From: Flavobacterium macrobrachii
Lineage (GTDB): Bacteria > Bacteroidota > Bacteroidia > Flavobacteriales > Flavobacteriaceae
Reading direction: 5' to 3'
Length of the DNA: 45,782 nt
Assembly (NCBI RefSeq): GCF_014486675.1
Contig: NZ_JACTAC010000020.1
Location: 1 to 45,782, forward strand
Below the pieces are notes generated by a model. The model ran no database searches. It was not told the DNA's origin and was given only the letters and a program-made list of their open reading frames with translations. Below are positions 9,030 to 17,915 of the stretch, piece by piece. The position numbers and the translations under genes were made by a program. The first letter of the stretch is position 1. The number at the start of each line of letters is the position of its first letter.

Positions 9030-9764
9030 TTGTTATTCTTTTCTAAAAGCAAACCTTATTTAAAGGATTTAATTTCTAGCGGTACTGTTGATATTCATTC
9101 TCATTTATTACCAGGAATAGATGATGGAGCAAAAAACATTGATGAAACTATTTTTTTAATTTCTAAAATGAAAGAAATAGGATTCACTAAAATTATAACT
9201 ACACCACATATTATAACAAATATTTGGGACAACAATGAAAACACTATTATTGATAAACATATTGAGACTTCTGCATTGATAAAAGATACAATAGAAAAAA
9301 GTAATTTTAATGTAGCCGCAGAGTATATGTTAGACTCTTATTTTTTTAAACGATTGAACACCGAAAAACTTTTAACATTAAAAGAGAATTATATTCTAAT
9401 TGAAATGTCTTACTTGAGTCCGCCTATTCAATTATATGACATTATTTTTGAGATTCAACTGTGTGGTTACAAACCAATTTTGGCACATCCTGAACGTTAT
9501 ACTTTTTATATTAATAATTATAAAGAATTTGAAAAATTAAAAAATTCTGGATGTCTGTTTCAGTTAAACCTTTTATCAACTGTTAATTATTATGGTGAAA
9601 TTGTAGGCAAACAGACTGAAAAACTTTTAAAAAATAACATGTATGATTTTGTTGGTAGTGATATTCACCATGAAAATCATATCAAAGCTTTTGAAAGAAA
9701 AATAGAGATAAAAAGTACTAAAGAACTTGAAAAGGTTATTTTAATGAATTCTATTTTCTCTTAA
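9030..9764 (+). CDS. PHP-type tyrosine-protein phosphatase (CpsB/Wzb-like)
   Basis: This should dephosphorylate the tyrosine tail of the Wzc kinase, a cycle needed for polymer assembly. It is a PHP-fold metalloenzyme of the CpsB/YwqE type: DIHSHLLPGIDDGAKN (about 21-36), TTPH (about 58-61), LAHPERY (about 150-156) and GSDIHHEN (about 212-219) supply the metal ligands. The start is TTG; an in-frame stop lies 15 nt upstream, so little extension is possible. It is the only real plus-strand gene. Its 3' end overlaps the 3' end of wzc by 14 bp, so kinase and phosphatase are convergent rather than co-transcribed. Confidence 0.92.
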   Translation: MLFFSKSKPYLKDLISSGTVDIHSHLLPGIDDGAKNIDETIFLISKMKEIGFTKIITTPHIITNIWDNNENTIIDKHIETSALIKDTIEKSNFNVAAEYMLDSYFFKRLNTEKLLTLKENYILIEMSYLSPPIQLYDIIFEIQLCGYKPILAHPERYTFYINNYKEFEKLKNSGCLFQLNLLSTVNYYGEIVGKQTEKLLKNNMYDFVGSDIHHENHIKAFERKIEIKSTKELEKVILMNSIFS

Positions 9765-12138
9765 AAAATTTGTCTTTCCAAGATTTATTTTCAATTTCCA
9801 TACCATATCCATATCCATAACCGTATCCATAAGCATATCCATAGGATTTCTTTAAATCGGTATCATTTAAAATTAATGATAAGTTAGGTAGTTTTTTCTG
9901 TTGATATAAATCTTCAATAAATCCAAGCATTCTTTTGTCTAGATAATTTGCTCTAATGACGTATATGAAAGCATCAGCATTTTTTGCTATTAAAAGTGTA
10001 TCTGTTACCAAGCTAACTGGTGGTGTATCGACTATGATATAATCATATTCTTTTTTCAATTCATCAAATAATACGTTTATTTTGTTATTGCTAAGTAATT
10101 CTACTGGATTAGGTGGAATTACACCAGATGGTAGTGCATAAAAATTTTCAAAATTTTCTACTTTAACAATGTACTCATTTATATTGTTTTCGTTTCTAGC
10201 TAAATAATTAGTTAATCCTTTTGCTGGCAAGTTGATATATTCATTGAGCTTAGGATTTCTAATATCTAAACCAATAATTAATACTTTTTTTGAAGTCAAA
10301 GCAATTGTTGATGCTAGATTTATGGAAACAAAAGTTTTACCTTCTTTTGGAATAGAAGAGGTTACAAATATTGTTTTGCATTTTTCATCACTAATATTAC
10401 CTAGAATAAAATCAAGGTTCGTTCTAATCATTCTAATTGCTTCAGCAGAACTTGAACGACTGTTTACTTCGATGATTTTATCATTACTTTCGGATGCTGG
10501 GATATCTCCTAAAAATGGTATTGTTACAACTTGTTCAACATCTTTTCTGTTTTTGACTTTAGTATCAAGAAAATCATGTATAAATATTACTAGAAAAGGT
10601 ATTAATAAACCTGCTAAAAGAGCAAAAAGTTGAACTAATCTTGTATTTGGTGAAAATGGTGATTTTGCAGGAATAGCAGAATCAATAATTTTAGCATTTG
10701 GTGCTGTGATTGCTAGTGTTATTCCAACCTCTTCTCTTTTTTCAAGTAGGTATAAATATAATGTTTCTTTAATTTTTTGTTGTCTTTCAATACTATTAAA
10801 TTCTCTTCCTTGTCTTGGTATTTCAGATATTTTACTGTTGGTAATATTATCTTGCAATTGGAGTTCATTTTTTTTAATTTTTAAAGAAGCCGATAACCTA
10901 TTTAAGCTTTCTTTAATACTTTTTCTCATATCATCAATTTTATTATTCAAATTGATGACTGTAGTATTTTTTTCTGTTCCTCCGTTTTCTAGATTTCTAT
11001 TTCTTTGATTAACAAAACTATTGTATTGATTAATCAAATCACCGGTATTTATTGAGTTTTCATTTGTTGAAGGAATTATATTGTTAGGTATAATTGCATC
11101 TTTTGCAGAGGAATTTAAGTAGTCAATCATTGACTTTACTACTTTTATTTGTGTTTCTGTTAAAATCAATTCTTTCTCAAATTCAACAGAATTTTCAAGA
11201 AAAGTTTCTGCATTATTAGCTATACTAGTTAATTTATTTGATTTCAAATAGTTTTCACCAGCTTTTTCTACATCACCCAACTCTCCTGTTATGTATTTTA
11301 ATCGTTCATCAATAAATTTTTGAGTGTTTTTTGAGATGAAATTCTTGTCATCAATAGCATCTTGATTATAAATTTCAATCATAGCATTTAAAAAATCAGC
11401 TGCTTTATTAGGTACAGGATCATTTAATGTTAATTCAACAACACTGGAGTTTTTACTTAAAGGAGCAACGGAAACTCTAGATTTATAGCTCTGTACAACT
11501 TGATCTAAAGGACTAATTCTTAAAATAATTGAGTATTCCTTTTTTTCAAAATTATGAGTAATTGTTCTCTTTGTAATTACCATTTTCGCATTTGGTAAGT
11601 TTATAATGGCTCCAAATTTATAGGTACCAATTAATTTATTGTCTAATGATTTTAAATCGAATGAATTTTCATTTTTGTAGTTCACTAAAAACGATTGTCC
11701 TCTTTTGTAAAAATCATCATTGGTTTCAAAAAATGATACTTCAATAGGGCTATTTTCATAAAGCTCTATAGTTTTTACTCTTCCTTCAGTCAAAAAAGAC
11801 ACATTAAAATTTAATGCTTTGACTGCCGACTCTATAACACTTCTTGACTTAATTATTTCAATTTCATTATCAACGTTATTTTTAACATTCATTAAACCTA
11901 ATTCGTTAAAAGCTGATAGTTCTGACTGCAAATTACCTTTTCTATCATCTTTAACCAATATTGTAGCTACAGATTTGTATTGTGGTTGCGTATATCTTAA
12001 ATACATAAAAGCAAACAACAATGAAATTATAACTGAAAAAACAAACCAAGGCCAATGCTTTATATAACTTTCAAGCTGTTCTCTTAAATTTATACTTTCA
12101 TCTTGAAGTTTATGTTGAAATGAATTATTTTCTTTCAT
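9751..12138 (-). CDS. wzc: Polysaccharide co-polymerase / BY-type tyrosine kinase (Wzc-like)
   Basis: An inner-membrane protein controlling chain length and coupling synthesis to the Wza channel. Order of parts: short cytoplasmic N terminus, first TM helix (about 33-50), Wzz-type periplasmic domain with long coiled-coil segments (about 260-460), GNVR-like FNSIERQQKIKETLYLYLLE region (about 450-469), second TM (about 498-518), then a cytoplasmic kinase domain with Walker A SSIPKEGKT, Walker A' IIGLDIRNP and Walker B YIIVDTPPV. The C-terminal tail SYGYAYGYGYGYGYG (765-779) is the autophosphorylation cluster with seven tyrosines. It lies two bases after wza. Its stop region overlaps the convergent phosphatase gene. 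Confidence 0.95.
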   Translation of the reverse strand: MKENNSFQHKLQDESINLREQLESYIKHWPWFVFSVIISLLFAFMYLRYTQPQYKSVATILVKDDRKGNLQSELSAFNELGLMNVKNNVDNEIEIIKSRSVIESAVKALNFNVSFLTEGRVKTIELYENSPIEVSFFETNDDFYKRGQSFLVNYKNENSFDLKSLDNKLIGTYKFGAIINLPNAKMVITKRTITHNFEKKEYSIILRISPLDQVVQSYKSRVSVAPLSKNSSVVELTLNDPVPNKAADFLNAMIEIYNQDAIDDKNFISKNTQKFIDERLKYITGELGDVEKAGENYLKSNKLTSIANNAETFLENSVEFEKELILTETQIKVVKSMIDYLNSSAKDAIIPNNIIPSTNENSINTGDLINQYNSFVNQRNRNLENGGTEKNTTVINLNNKIDDMRKSIKESLNRLSASLKIKKNELQLQDNITNSKISEIPRQGREFNSIERQQKIKETLYLYLLEKREEVGITLAITAPNAKIIDSAIPAKSPFSPNTRLVQLFALLAGLLIPFLVIFIHDFLDTKVKNRKDVEQVVTIPFLGDIPASESNDKIIEVNSRSSSAEAIRMIRTNLDFILGNISDEKCKTIFVTSSIPKEGKTFVSINLASTIALTSKKVLIIGLDIRNPKLNEYINLPAKGLTNYLARNENNINEYIVKVENFENFYALPSGVIPPNPVELLSNNKINVLFDELKKEYDYIIVDTPPVSLVTDTLLIAKNADAFIYVIRANYLDKRMLGFIEDLYQQKKLPNLSLILNDTDLKKSYGYAYGYGYGYGYGMEIENKSWKDKFFKRK
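9795..9845 (-). repeat. Hexanucleotide-like repeat encoding the Tyr-Gly tail of Wzc
   Basis: The DNA coding for the wzc tyrosine cluster is a run of near-identical 6-bp units (plus-strand CCATAT/CCATAA/CCGTAT variants), giving alternating Tyr and Gly codons. Gain or loss of a unit would keep the frame and change the number of tyrosines. The coding role is clear; variability is inference. Confidence 0.6.
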
Positions 12139-12140
12139 TT

Positions 12141-12899
12141 TTAATTCCTTGTTAATAATAAAATAATTGTAGCTATAACAGACAATGCTGATATAGTAGC
12201 CGTAATATTAGGTCCAAAGGCAGAGGAATTCACTCTTGTTTTATTTGGTTCTACAATTACAACGTCATTTTGTGTTAGATAATAAAAATCTGAATTAATA
12301 AAATCTGATTTTGTAATATCGATGCGGTTATAGGTCTTTTTACCATCTTTTTCCCTGATGATTAAAATATTATCTCTTCTACCATAAATTGTTAAATCTC
12401 CTGCATTGGCAATTGCCTCTAACAAAGTAATTCTTTCACTATTAATTGTATAATTACCAGCTTTATTAACTTCTCCCAGAACGGATATTTTATAGTTAAG
12501 AATTCTTAAGTTTATCGTAGGATTGGTAATGTAAGGCTTAATTTTTTCTGCTAACTTATCAATTGCTTGAGTTCTAGTTAAACCTGCTAACTTAATTCTA
12601 CCTATAACTGGAAATTCAATTTCACCTTTTGTATCTATAAGGTAGGTTTTAATTCCATCTTGGTTTTCGTTTACTTTATAACTTCCTTGAATTTGAGGAA
12701 TATTAAACATATAGGTAATTTCAGGATCATTAGCTGATACAATAATACTTAATAAATCATCATTTTTAAGTACTGGTTCATAATTAGCTTCGGTTTGGGA
12801 ATTTGAGTTATTATTTACATCTTGTAAATAAGCTACATTTTTTCTTGAAGCGCAGGATTGTAACAAAATAAAAAGGAGGAAAAACGATGTATAACGCAT
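12141..12899 (-). CDS. wza: Outer-membrane polysaccharide export lipoprotein (Wza-like)
   Basis: Builds the outer-membrane export channel for the polymer. The N terminus MRYTSFFLLFILLQSC is a lipoprotein signal with the acylated Cys at position 16. A polysaccharide export (PES) domain spans about 40-120 (NDDLLSIIVSANDPEI), followed by an SLBB-type segment (about 125-210, ISVLGEVNKAGNYTI). The C terminus is one hydrophobic helix (about 232-249), as in short Bacteroidota Wza proteins. It is 2 bp upstream of wzc and 57 bp downstream of the PglF-like gene, with its own -7-like element. Confidence 0.92.
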   Translation of the reverse strand: MRYTSFFLLFILLQSCASRKNVAYLQDVNNNSNSQTEANYEPVLKNDDLLSIIVSANDPEITYMFNIPQIQGSYKVNENQDGIKTYLIDTKGEIEFPVIGRIKLAGLTRTQAIDKLAEKIKPYITNPTINLRILNYKISVLGEVNKAGNYTINSERITLLEAIANAGDLTIYGRRDNILIIREKDGKKTYNRIDITKSDFINSDFYYLTQNDVVIVEPNKTRVNSSAFGPNITATISALSVIATIILLLTRN

Positions 12900-12922
12900 T
12901 GTTAAGTTATATTAATTGGAGA

Positions 12923-12930
12923 CAAAGATA
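12923..12930 (-). promoter_or_regulatory. Candidate -7 element upstream of wza-wzc
   Basis: On the minus strand this reads TATCTTTG, a full match to TAnnTTTG, with its 3' end 24 nt from the wza ATG in the short gap after the PglF-like gene. No clear -33 TTTG is visible. It could be an internal promoter for wza-wzc. Confidence 0.4.
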
Positions 12931-12956
12931 TATTTATTTCTAGAAAATTGGGTTAA

Positions 12957-14900
12957 TTAAACATCCAAGGTTTCAAAAACTGAATTCATACTTTTAAATT
13001 CTGGAACAATTCTTTTCATTAGAGAAACAATTTCTTGATTATTTCCATTTTTTGAAACTAAAATTAAATCTTCTATTAATGAGTTAACTTCCTCGAAATA
13101 GTCAACTTTATCTTGACCAATCATGATTTTTTCGTTGTGTGTTGGAAGTGTTTTACTTGTATCATTTAGAAGTTCTTCATAAAGCTTTTCTCCGGGTCTT
13201 AATCCTATAATCTTAATTTTTATTTCGTTATCTGGAGTAAAACCAGCTAATCGTATCATTTTATTAGCTAAGTCTATAATTTTAACAGGTTTTCCCATAT
13301 CAAAAATATAAATTTCACCTCCATTTCCCATTGCACCGGCTTCTAAAACCAGTTGGCAAGCTTCGGGAATTGTCATAAAATATCTAATTATTTCTGGATG
13401 AGTTATTGTAATTGGTCCACCTTGTTGGATTTGTTTTGTAAAAAGTGGAACAATTGAACCGTTAGAACCAAGAACGTTTCCAAATCGAGTAGTAATGAAT
13501 TTTGTTGTTGAATTGGATTTTTCTAGTAGTTTAAAATTAAATGATTGAACATATTTCTCAGCTATCCTTTTGCTTGCTCCCATTACACTGCTTGGATTAA
13601 CTGCTTTATCTGTTGAAATCATCACAAACTTTTCAACGTTAAATATACTTGAAAGATCTGCTAAATTTTTTGTTCCTACAATATTTGTCAATACTGCTTG
13701 CGAAGGATTATCTTCCATTAATGGAACGTGCTTATATGCGGCTGCATGATAAACAAAATTTGGTTGAAATGTTTCAAAAACTTTTTCGATAACTGAATAG
13801 TCTCTAATATCAGCAATGATAGTTTTTACATTTATTTTTTTTGATATTTCAGCTATTTCTAGTTTCAAATTATGTAATGGAGACTCGGCTTGATCTAGAA
13901 TAATTAAATTACTTGGTTCATAATTTATTATTTGTCTTACTATTTCGCTACCAATTGAGCCAGCGCCACCAGTAATCAAAACGGTTTTATTTTTTATTTG
14001 CGAAGAGATACTTTTATTATCTAAAACGATAGGTTTTCGTTCTAATAAATCTTCAATATCAAAATTCTTTAATTGATTAGAAATTTGTTTTTGGTCTTCC
14101 CAATCGGTTATAAGAGGAACTGTGTAAACTTTAAAATTATATTCTATACATTCTTCAACCAGAGCAATTGTTTCTTCTTTAGTTAAGCTTTTTTCTGCAA
14201 TAATAAGCGCTTCAGCTCCTAAGCTTCTGAGAATAACATGAACACTTTTAATTTGATTTACAATTGGTAAATCTAAAATACTCTTGGAAGTCTTGACTTG
14301 ATTAAATTTATCAATAAAGGCTATGAGTTTAAATCGAGATGGTTTTTCTGTTTTTAATGCATTGGCAACGGATATAGCATTAGCATCGGCACCAAAAATT
14401 ACGGCTTTGATTAATTTATTTTTATCTCCTGTTTGCAAATAGGTTTCAAAAACATTTTTTACCAAAATTCTAAATAAAAACAATAGTAAAAATGAAATTA
14501 CGTAGGTGATGAATAACGCTGTTGGTAAAAACATTCTAATATTTACTGTAAAGAAAAATATATAATTTGTCGTTAACAGTAAAAAGTAAGCACAAGTAGA
14601 AGCAACTAATAATTTTACACCATCAATAAAAGTTGAATGTCTGATAATACCCGCATAAGTTCTAAAAGCCATAAAAAATATAGCATGTGTAAGAACAATA
14701 ATTAAACTACTGACTGGTCTTTCAAAATAACTATCAAACTTAACTGAAAGATTATCAATAATTACATATGTAACTATAGATGCCACTGCAACTATTGTTA
14801 CGTCAATAGCAAATATTATCCAACGCGGCAAATAGCCAATGTTTTGGAACTTTTTATTAAATATATTCGACCTTAATTCTCTAGTAATGTATTTAATCAT
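12957..14900 (-). CDS. Membrane-bound UDP-GlcNAc 4,6-dehydratase (PglF/CapD/WbpM-like)
   Basis: Catalyses the first step to UDP-bacillosamine-type sugars: UDP-GlcNAc to the 4-keto-6-deoxy intermediate. The 647-residue long form has four or so N-terminal TM helices (about 25-150), a first Rossmann-like domain (about 165-290) and the catalytic extended SDR domain starting at VLITGGAGSIGSEIV (about 309-323). The active-site stretch STDKAVNPSSVMGASKR carries Met in place of the usual SDR Tyr, as in this subfamily. It is followed in the operon by wza-wzc and preceded by the PglE-like aminotransferase, so these genes plausibly form a diNAcBac pathway. Confidence 0.92.
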   Translation of the reverse strand: MIKYITRELRSNIFNKKFQNIGYLPRWIIFAIDVTIVAVASIVTYVIIDNLSVKFDSYFERPVSSLIIVLTHAIFFMAFRTYAGIIRHSTFIDGVKLLVASTCAYFLLLTTNYIFFFTVNIRMFLPTALFITYVISFLLLFLFRILVKNVFETYLQTGDKNKLIKAVIFGADANAISVANALKTEKPSRFKLIAFIDKFNQVKTSKSILDLPIVNQIKSVHVILRSLGAEALIIAEKSLTKEETIALVEECIEYNFKVYTVPLITDWEDQKQISNQLKNFDIEDLLERKPIVLDNKSISSQIKNKTVLITGGAGSIGSEIVRQIINYEPSNLIILDQAESPLHNLKLEIAEISKKINVKTIIADIRDYSVIEKVFETFQPNFVYHAAAYKHVPLMEDNPSQAVLTNIVGTKNLADLSSIFNVEKFVMISTDKAVNPSSVMGASKRIAEKYVQSFNFKLLEKSNSTTKFITTRFGNVLGSNGSIVPLFTKQIQQGGPITITHPEIIRYFMTIPEACQLVLEAGAMGNGGEIYIFDMGKPVKIIDLANKMIRLAGFTPDNEIKIKIIGLRPGEKLYEELLNDTSKTLPTHNEKIMIGQDKVDYFEEVNSLIEDLILVSKNGNNQEIVSLMKRIVPEFKSMNSVFETLDV

Positions 14901-14918
14901 ACTCTAATTTGTGTTTAA

Positions 14919-14926
14919 CAAATTTA
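14919..14926 (-). promoter_or_regulatory. Candidate -7 element upstream of the PglF-like gene
   Basis: Reads TAAATTTG on the minus strand, matching TAnnTTTG, with its end 19 nt from the ATG at 14900 in a 55-bp gap. A -33 box is not evident. Candidate internal promoter. Confidence 0.4.
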
Positions 14927-14955
14927 AGATATTTTTAACACCTAAGCTATTATTT

Positions 14956-16089
14956 TTAAAAAAAACGATTAAAAACATTTAAAATCCTATTTCTCTCATT
15001 TTCAGATAAATTAGAACCCGATGGTAAACATAATCCGTTTGCAAAAAGATTCTCAGAAACCGATTTGCCATAATAAGGATAAATTAAAAAAATAGGTTGT
15101 AAATGCATTGGCTTCCATAATGGTCGAGACTCGATATTTTCAGCTTCTAGCGCTAAACGCAAATCTTCAGTTGTTTTTCCCAAGACATTTGCATCTATAA
15201 CAATACAAGATAACCAATGGTTTGAATAAATATTCTCATTAGACTCTTTTAAAACCGTAACACCTTGAATTGTTTCAAAATAATCATGGTAAAATTGATG
15301 CATACTTCTTCGCAAGCCAATATGTTTTTCTAAAACTTGCATTTGACCTCTACCTATTCCAGCTGAAATATTACTTAATCTGTAGTTATACCCAATGTGA
15401 GAATGTTGATAATGCGGTGCATTGTCTCGAGCTTGAGTAGCCAAAAAAACGGTTTTATTTTTTACTTCTTTTGACTTTGTTACTAAAGCTCCGCCACCAG
15501 AGGTCGTGATTATTTTATTTCCATTAAAAGACAAAATACCGATATCGCCAAATGTTCCACATTTTTGTCCGTGATAAGTACTACCTAAGGCTTCTGCACT
15601 ATCTTCAAGTATTGGAATTTGATATTTATTGGCAACTGCTCTAATTTCTTTTACTTTAAATGGCATTCCATATAGATGAACTGCAATAATAACTTTTGGT
15701 TTTTTTCCTTTTTCAATTCTGTTAATAATTGCTTCTTCAAGAGCTATTGGACACATGTTCCATGTCTCTTCTTCGCTATCAACAAAAATAGGAGTTGCAC
15801 CTTGATAAAGAATTGGATTTGCTGATGCAGAGAAAGTAAAACTTTGACAAATTACTTCATCTCCCGCTTGAACATCTAACAAAATTAGTCCTAAATGAAT
15901 AGCCGCTGTTCCTGAACTTAGTGCGGCAATTTGAGAATCACTTCCTAAAAAGGCTTCCAAATCGGTTTCAAAACCGGTAACGTTTGGTCCGAGTGGTGCA
16001 ACCCAGTTGGTTTCAAATGCTTCATTTACAAATTGCTGTTCATTTCCTCCCATGTGAGGTGATGATAGCCAAATTTTTGAATTATTCAT
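14956..16089 (-). CDS. DegT/DnrJ/EryC1/StrS aminotransferase (PglE/LegC-like)
   Basis: A PLP-dependent sugar aminotransferase expected to aminate the 4-keto sugar made by the PglF-like dehydratase. Family signs are SSGTAAIHLGLILL (about 58-71), the PLP-contacting EDSAEALGS (about 162-170) and the Schiff-base lysine in LSFNGNKIITTSGGG (about 186-200). The 377-residue length is typical. It lies between the second sugar transferase (14 bp away) and the PglF-like gene, so order and content match a pgl-type diNAcBac cassette. Role is by family and neighbourhood; substrate is inferred. Confidence 0.88.
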   Translation of the reverse strand: MNNSKIWLSSPHMGGNEQQFVNEAFETNWVAPLGPNVTGFETDLEAFLGSDSQIAALSSGTAAIHLGLILLDVQAGDEVICQSFTFSASANPILYQGATPIFVDSEEETWNMCPIALEEAIINRIEKGKKPKVIIAVHLYGMPFKVKEIRAVANKYQIPILEDSAEALGSTYHGQKCGTFGDIGILSFNGNKIITTSGGGALVTKSKEVKNKTVFLATQARDNAPHYQHSHIGYNYRLSNISAGIGRGQMQVLEKHIGLRRSMHQFYHDYFETIQGVTVLKESNENIYSNHWLSCIVIDANVLGKTTEDLRLALEAENIESRPLWKPMHLQPIFLIYPYYGKSVSENLFANGLCLPSGSNLSENERNRILNVFNRFF

Positions 16090-16103
16090 AGTAGCAAATT
16101 AGT

Positions 16104-16658
16104 TTAGCTAATTAAATTTTTAATTGTTTTCAAAATTATTTTGACATCCAAAATAAATGATTGTTTGTAATAATAATCTAAGTTCATTTTTATTTTATCT
16201 GGAAAAATAACGGTATCGTTGTATAACTTTGGATTTTCGTGTTGACTTAAAATATATTCTTCGTCTTTATATTTTATTGATGCTTCACTAGTAATTCCTG
16301 GTTTAAGTTCTAATAATTTTCGTTCTTCTCCTTCTAATAAATCATAATAACCCGCAATGTCTGGTCTTGGACCAACAATGCTCATTTGTCCAAACAAAAC
16401 ATTTAAAAACTGTGGTAATTCATCAATTTTATAACGACGAATAATCTGTCCAAAAGAAGTCACTTTCTCTTTTTTGGGATACATTGATTTTAGTTTGAGA
16501 ACAGAAAATGACTTTCCATGTTGACCAATTCGCTGTTGAACAAAAATTCCATTGGATTTGGTTTGAATACTAGTAATAATGTAGGAAATAAGAATCAACC
16601 AACTAAAAGTTATTAGAATAAATGATGAAAAAAAAATATCGAAAAGACGTTTTATCAA
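16104..16658 (-). CDS. Initiating sugar transferase (monotopic phosphoglycosyl transferase), second copy
   Basis: Enzymes of this family move a sugar phosphate from UDP-sugar to undecaprenyl phosphate. This 184-residue protein has a hydrophobic N-terminal re-entrant helix (about 8-30), the catalytic Asp-Glu in YKIDELPQFLNV (about 76-87) and MSIVGPRPDI (about 91-100). The start appears to be TTG giving MIKRLFDI, the usual family opening. A nine-base T tract in the coding strand (plus 16628-16636) lies within the first eleven codons. It is shorter and more divergent after GPRP than the copy at 17306, from which it is separated only by the PglD-like gene. Confidence 0.87.
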   Translation of the reverse strand: MIKRLFDIFFSSFILITFSWLILISYIITSIQTKSNGIFVQQRIGQHGKSFSVLKLKSMYPKKEKVTSFGQIIRRYKIDELPQFLNVLFGQMSIVGPRPDIAGYYDLLEGEERKLLELKPGITSEASIKYKDEEYILSQHENPKLYNDTVIFPDKIKMNLDYYYKQSFILDVKIILKTIKNLIS

Positions 16659-16667
16659 TTTTGTAAA

Positions 16668-17300
16668 TTATTTGACTTTTGCTGGAATTCCAATAACAAC
16701 TGTTGATTTAGCAACGTTTTTTACTACCATTGCTTTTCCTCCAACTTTTGCATCATCTTCAACAACTACAGTTTGTAGGGTTGAAGCACCAATTCCTAAT
16801 TCAACATTATTTCCGATTTGGGTATTTCCACCTAAACTAACGCTTGGTGAAAGTGATGAAAACTTACCTATAGAACAGTTATGTCCTATGGCGCAATTCA
16901 TATTGATTACAACAAAATCGGCTATTGATGTCTCATAATTTATTGAAACTCCTGGATAAATAATGCTTCCTTTCCCAACAGAAACTTCATTTGAAATCCA
17001 AGCGTTTTTGGAAATAAATGAAGGAAAATCAAAAGATAAATGCAGGTATTTTTCGAACAAATCTTTTTTTACTTTTGGAAATGCTATTCCTAAAACCAAT
17101 GCTATTTCTTTTCCTGAAAAGTCATTCAGTTTTTCAACCGATCCCAAAACTGGAAAACCTGCTATTATTTGGTTGTGCTTAGTGATATCATCGTCCAAAA
17201 AACCAATTATTTCAAAGGATTGAGTAAAATTTTCAATGTTGTAGGCAATAAATTTACCAACACTTCCTGCGCCAATTATCAAGAGTTTTTGCTTTTCCAT
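16668..17300 (-). CDS. NeuD/PglD-like sugar N- or O-acyltransferase
   Basis: A 210-residue left-handed beta-helix acyltransferase with an N-terminal nucleotide-sugar binding Rossmann-like domain (KLLIIGAGSVGKFIA, about 5-19) and hexapeptide repeats (about 95-205). The CAIGHNCSIG motif (about 136-145) holds the catalytic His of PglD relatives, and the helix ends in VVIGIPAKVK. In the PglD pathway it uses acetyl-CoA to acetylate the 4-amino group, giving UDP-diNAcBac. It sits between two sugar transferases, 5 and 9 bp from them, so it is part of the same cassette. Confidence 0.88.
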   Translation of the reverse strand: MEKQKLLIIGAGSVGKFIAYNIENFTQSFEIIGFLDDDITKHNQIIAGFPVLGSVEKLNDFSGKEIALVLGIAFPKVKKDLFEKYLHLSFDFPSFISKNAWISNEVSVGKGSIIYPGVSINYETSIADFVVINMNCAIGHNCSIGKFSSLSPSVSLGGNTQIGNNVELGIGASTLQTVVVEDDAKVGGKAMVVKNVAKSTVVIGIPAKVK

Positions 17301-17305
17301 AAGTA

Positions 17306-17911
17306 CTAATTTGTTCCGTCAAAAGGTTGCATCGGACGAATATCACTTTGGTTTACACCTTCTGTTTTAATTACCTTTATGAATGTTTTCCATAATATTT
17401 GTAAATCAAAAATAAAATAAACATTCTCCACATAATAAACATCTAGTTCAAACTTTTTTGTCCAACTGATAGAGTTTCTTCCATTAACTTGTGCCCAACC
17501 CGTAATTCCTGGTCGAACATCGTGGCGACGCAACTGTACTTCAGAATATAATGGTATGTATTTGAACAACAATGGTCTTGGCCCAACTAAACTCATATCG
17601 CCTTTTAAAACATTTATCAATTGTGGTAATTCATCAATCGATAATTTCCTGATAATTTTGCCTGCTTTAGTAATTCTTTGATTATCGGGTAAAAGCTTTC
17701 CTGTTTCATCTTTTGCATCAGTCATAGTTTTAAACTTTATGATGTTAAAAGCTTTTTGATGCAATCCTGGTCGCTCTTGAAAGAAAAATACTTTTCCTTT
17801 GTTTTGGTACAACAGAATTAAATAGGCAACAAGAATTATCGGAGAGGTTAAAACCAAAACTTTGATTGAAATTACTATGTCTAATAATCTTTTAAAAAAC
17901 TTACGATACAT
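17306..17911 (-). CDS. Initiating sugar transferase (PglC/WcaJ C-domain-like phosphoglycosyl transferase)
   Basis: Expected to transfer phospho-sugar, perhaps phospho-diNAcBac, to undecaprenyl phosphate and so start the repeat unit. Features: N-terminal membrane helix (about 10-32 of this start), FKTM motif, catalytic pair in LSIDELPQL, then GDMSLVGPRPLL and RPGITGWAQVNGRN, all classic for this family. A longer frame starts at a TTG at 17935 and would overlap the upstream gene by 20 bases; the ATG at 17911 giving MYRKFFKRLLDI is preferred. With the neighbouring PglD, PglE and PglF homologues it resembles PglC. Confidence 0.9.
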   Translation of the reverse strand: MYRKFFKRLLDIVISIKVLVLTSPIILVAYLILLYQNKGKVFFFQERPGLHQKAFNIIKFKTMTDAKDETGKLLPDNQRITKAGKIIRKLSIDELPQLINVLKGDMSLVGPRPLLFKYIPLYSEVQLRRHDVRPGITGWAQVNGRNSISWTKKFELDVYYVENVYFIFDLQILWKTFIKVIKTEGVNQSDIRPMQPFDGTN

Positions 17912-17915
17912 GAAA

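Noticed and set aside
10232..11008. Plus-strand open frames of 133 and 100 codons inside wzc
   Set aside because: They are antisense shadows of a well-conserved kinase gene and have no recognisable protein features.
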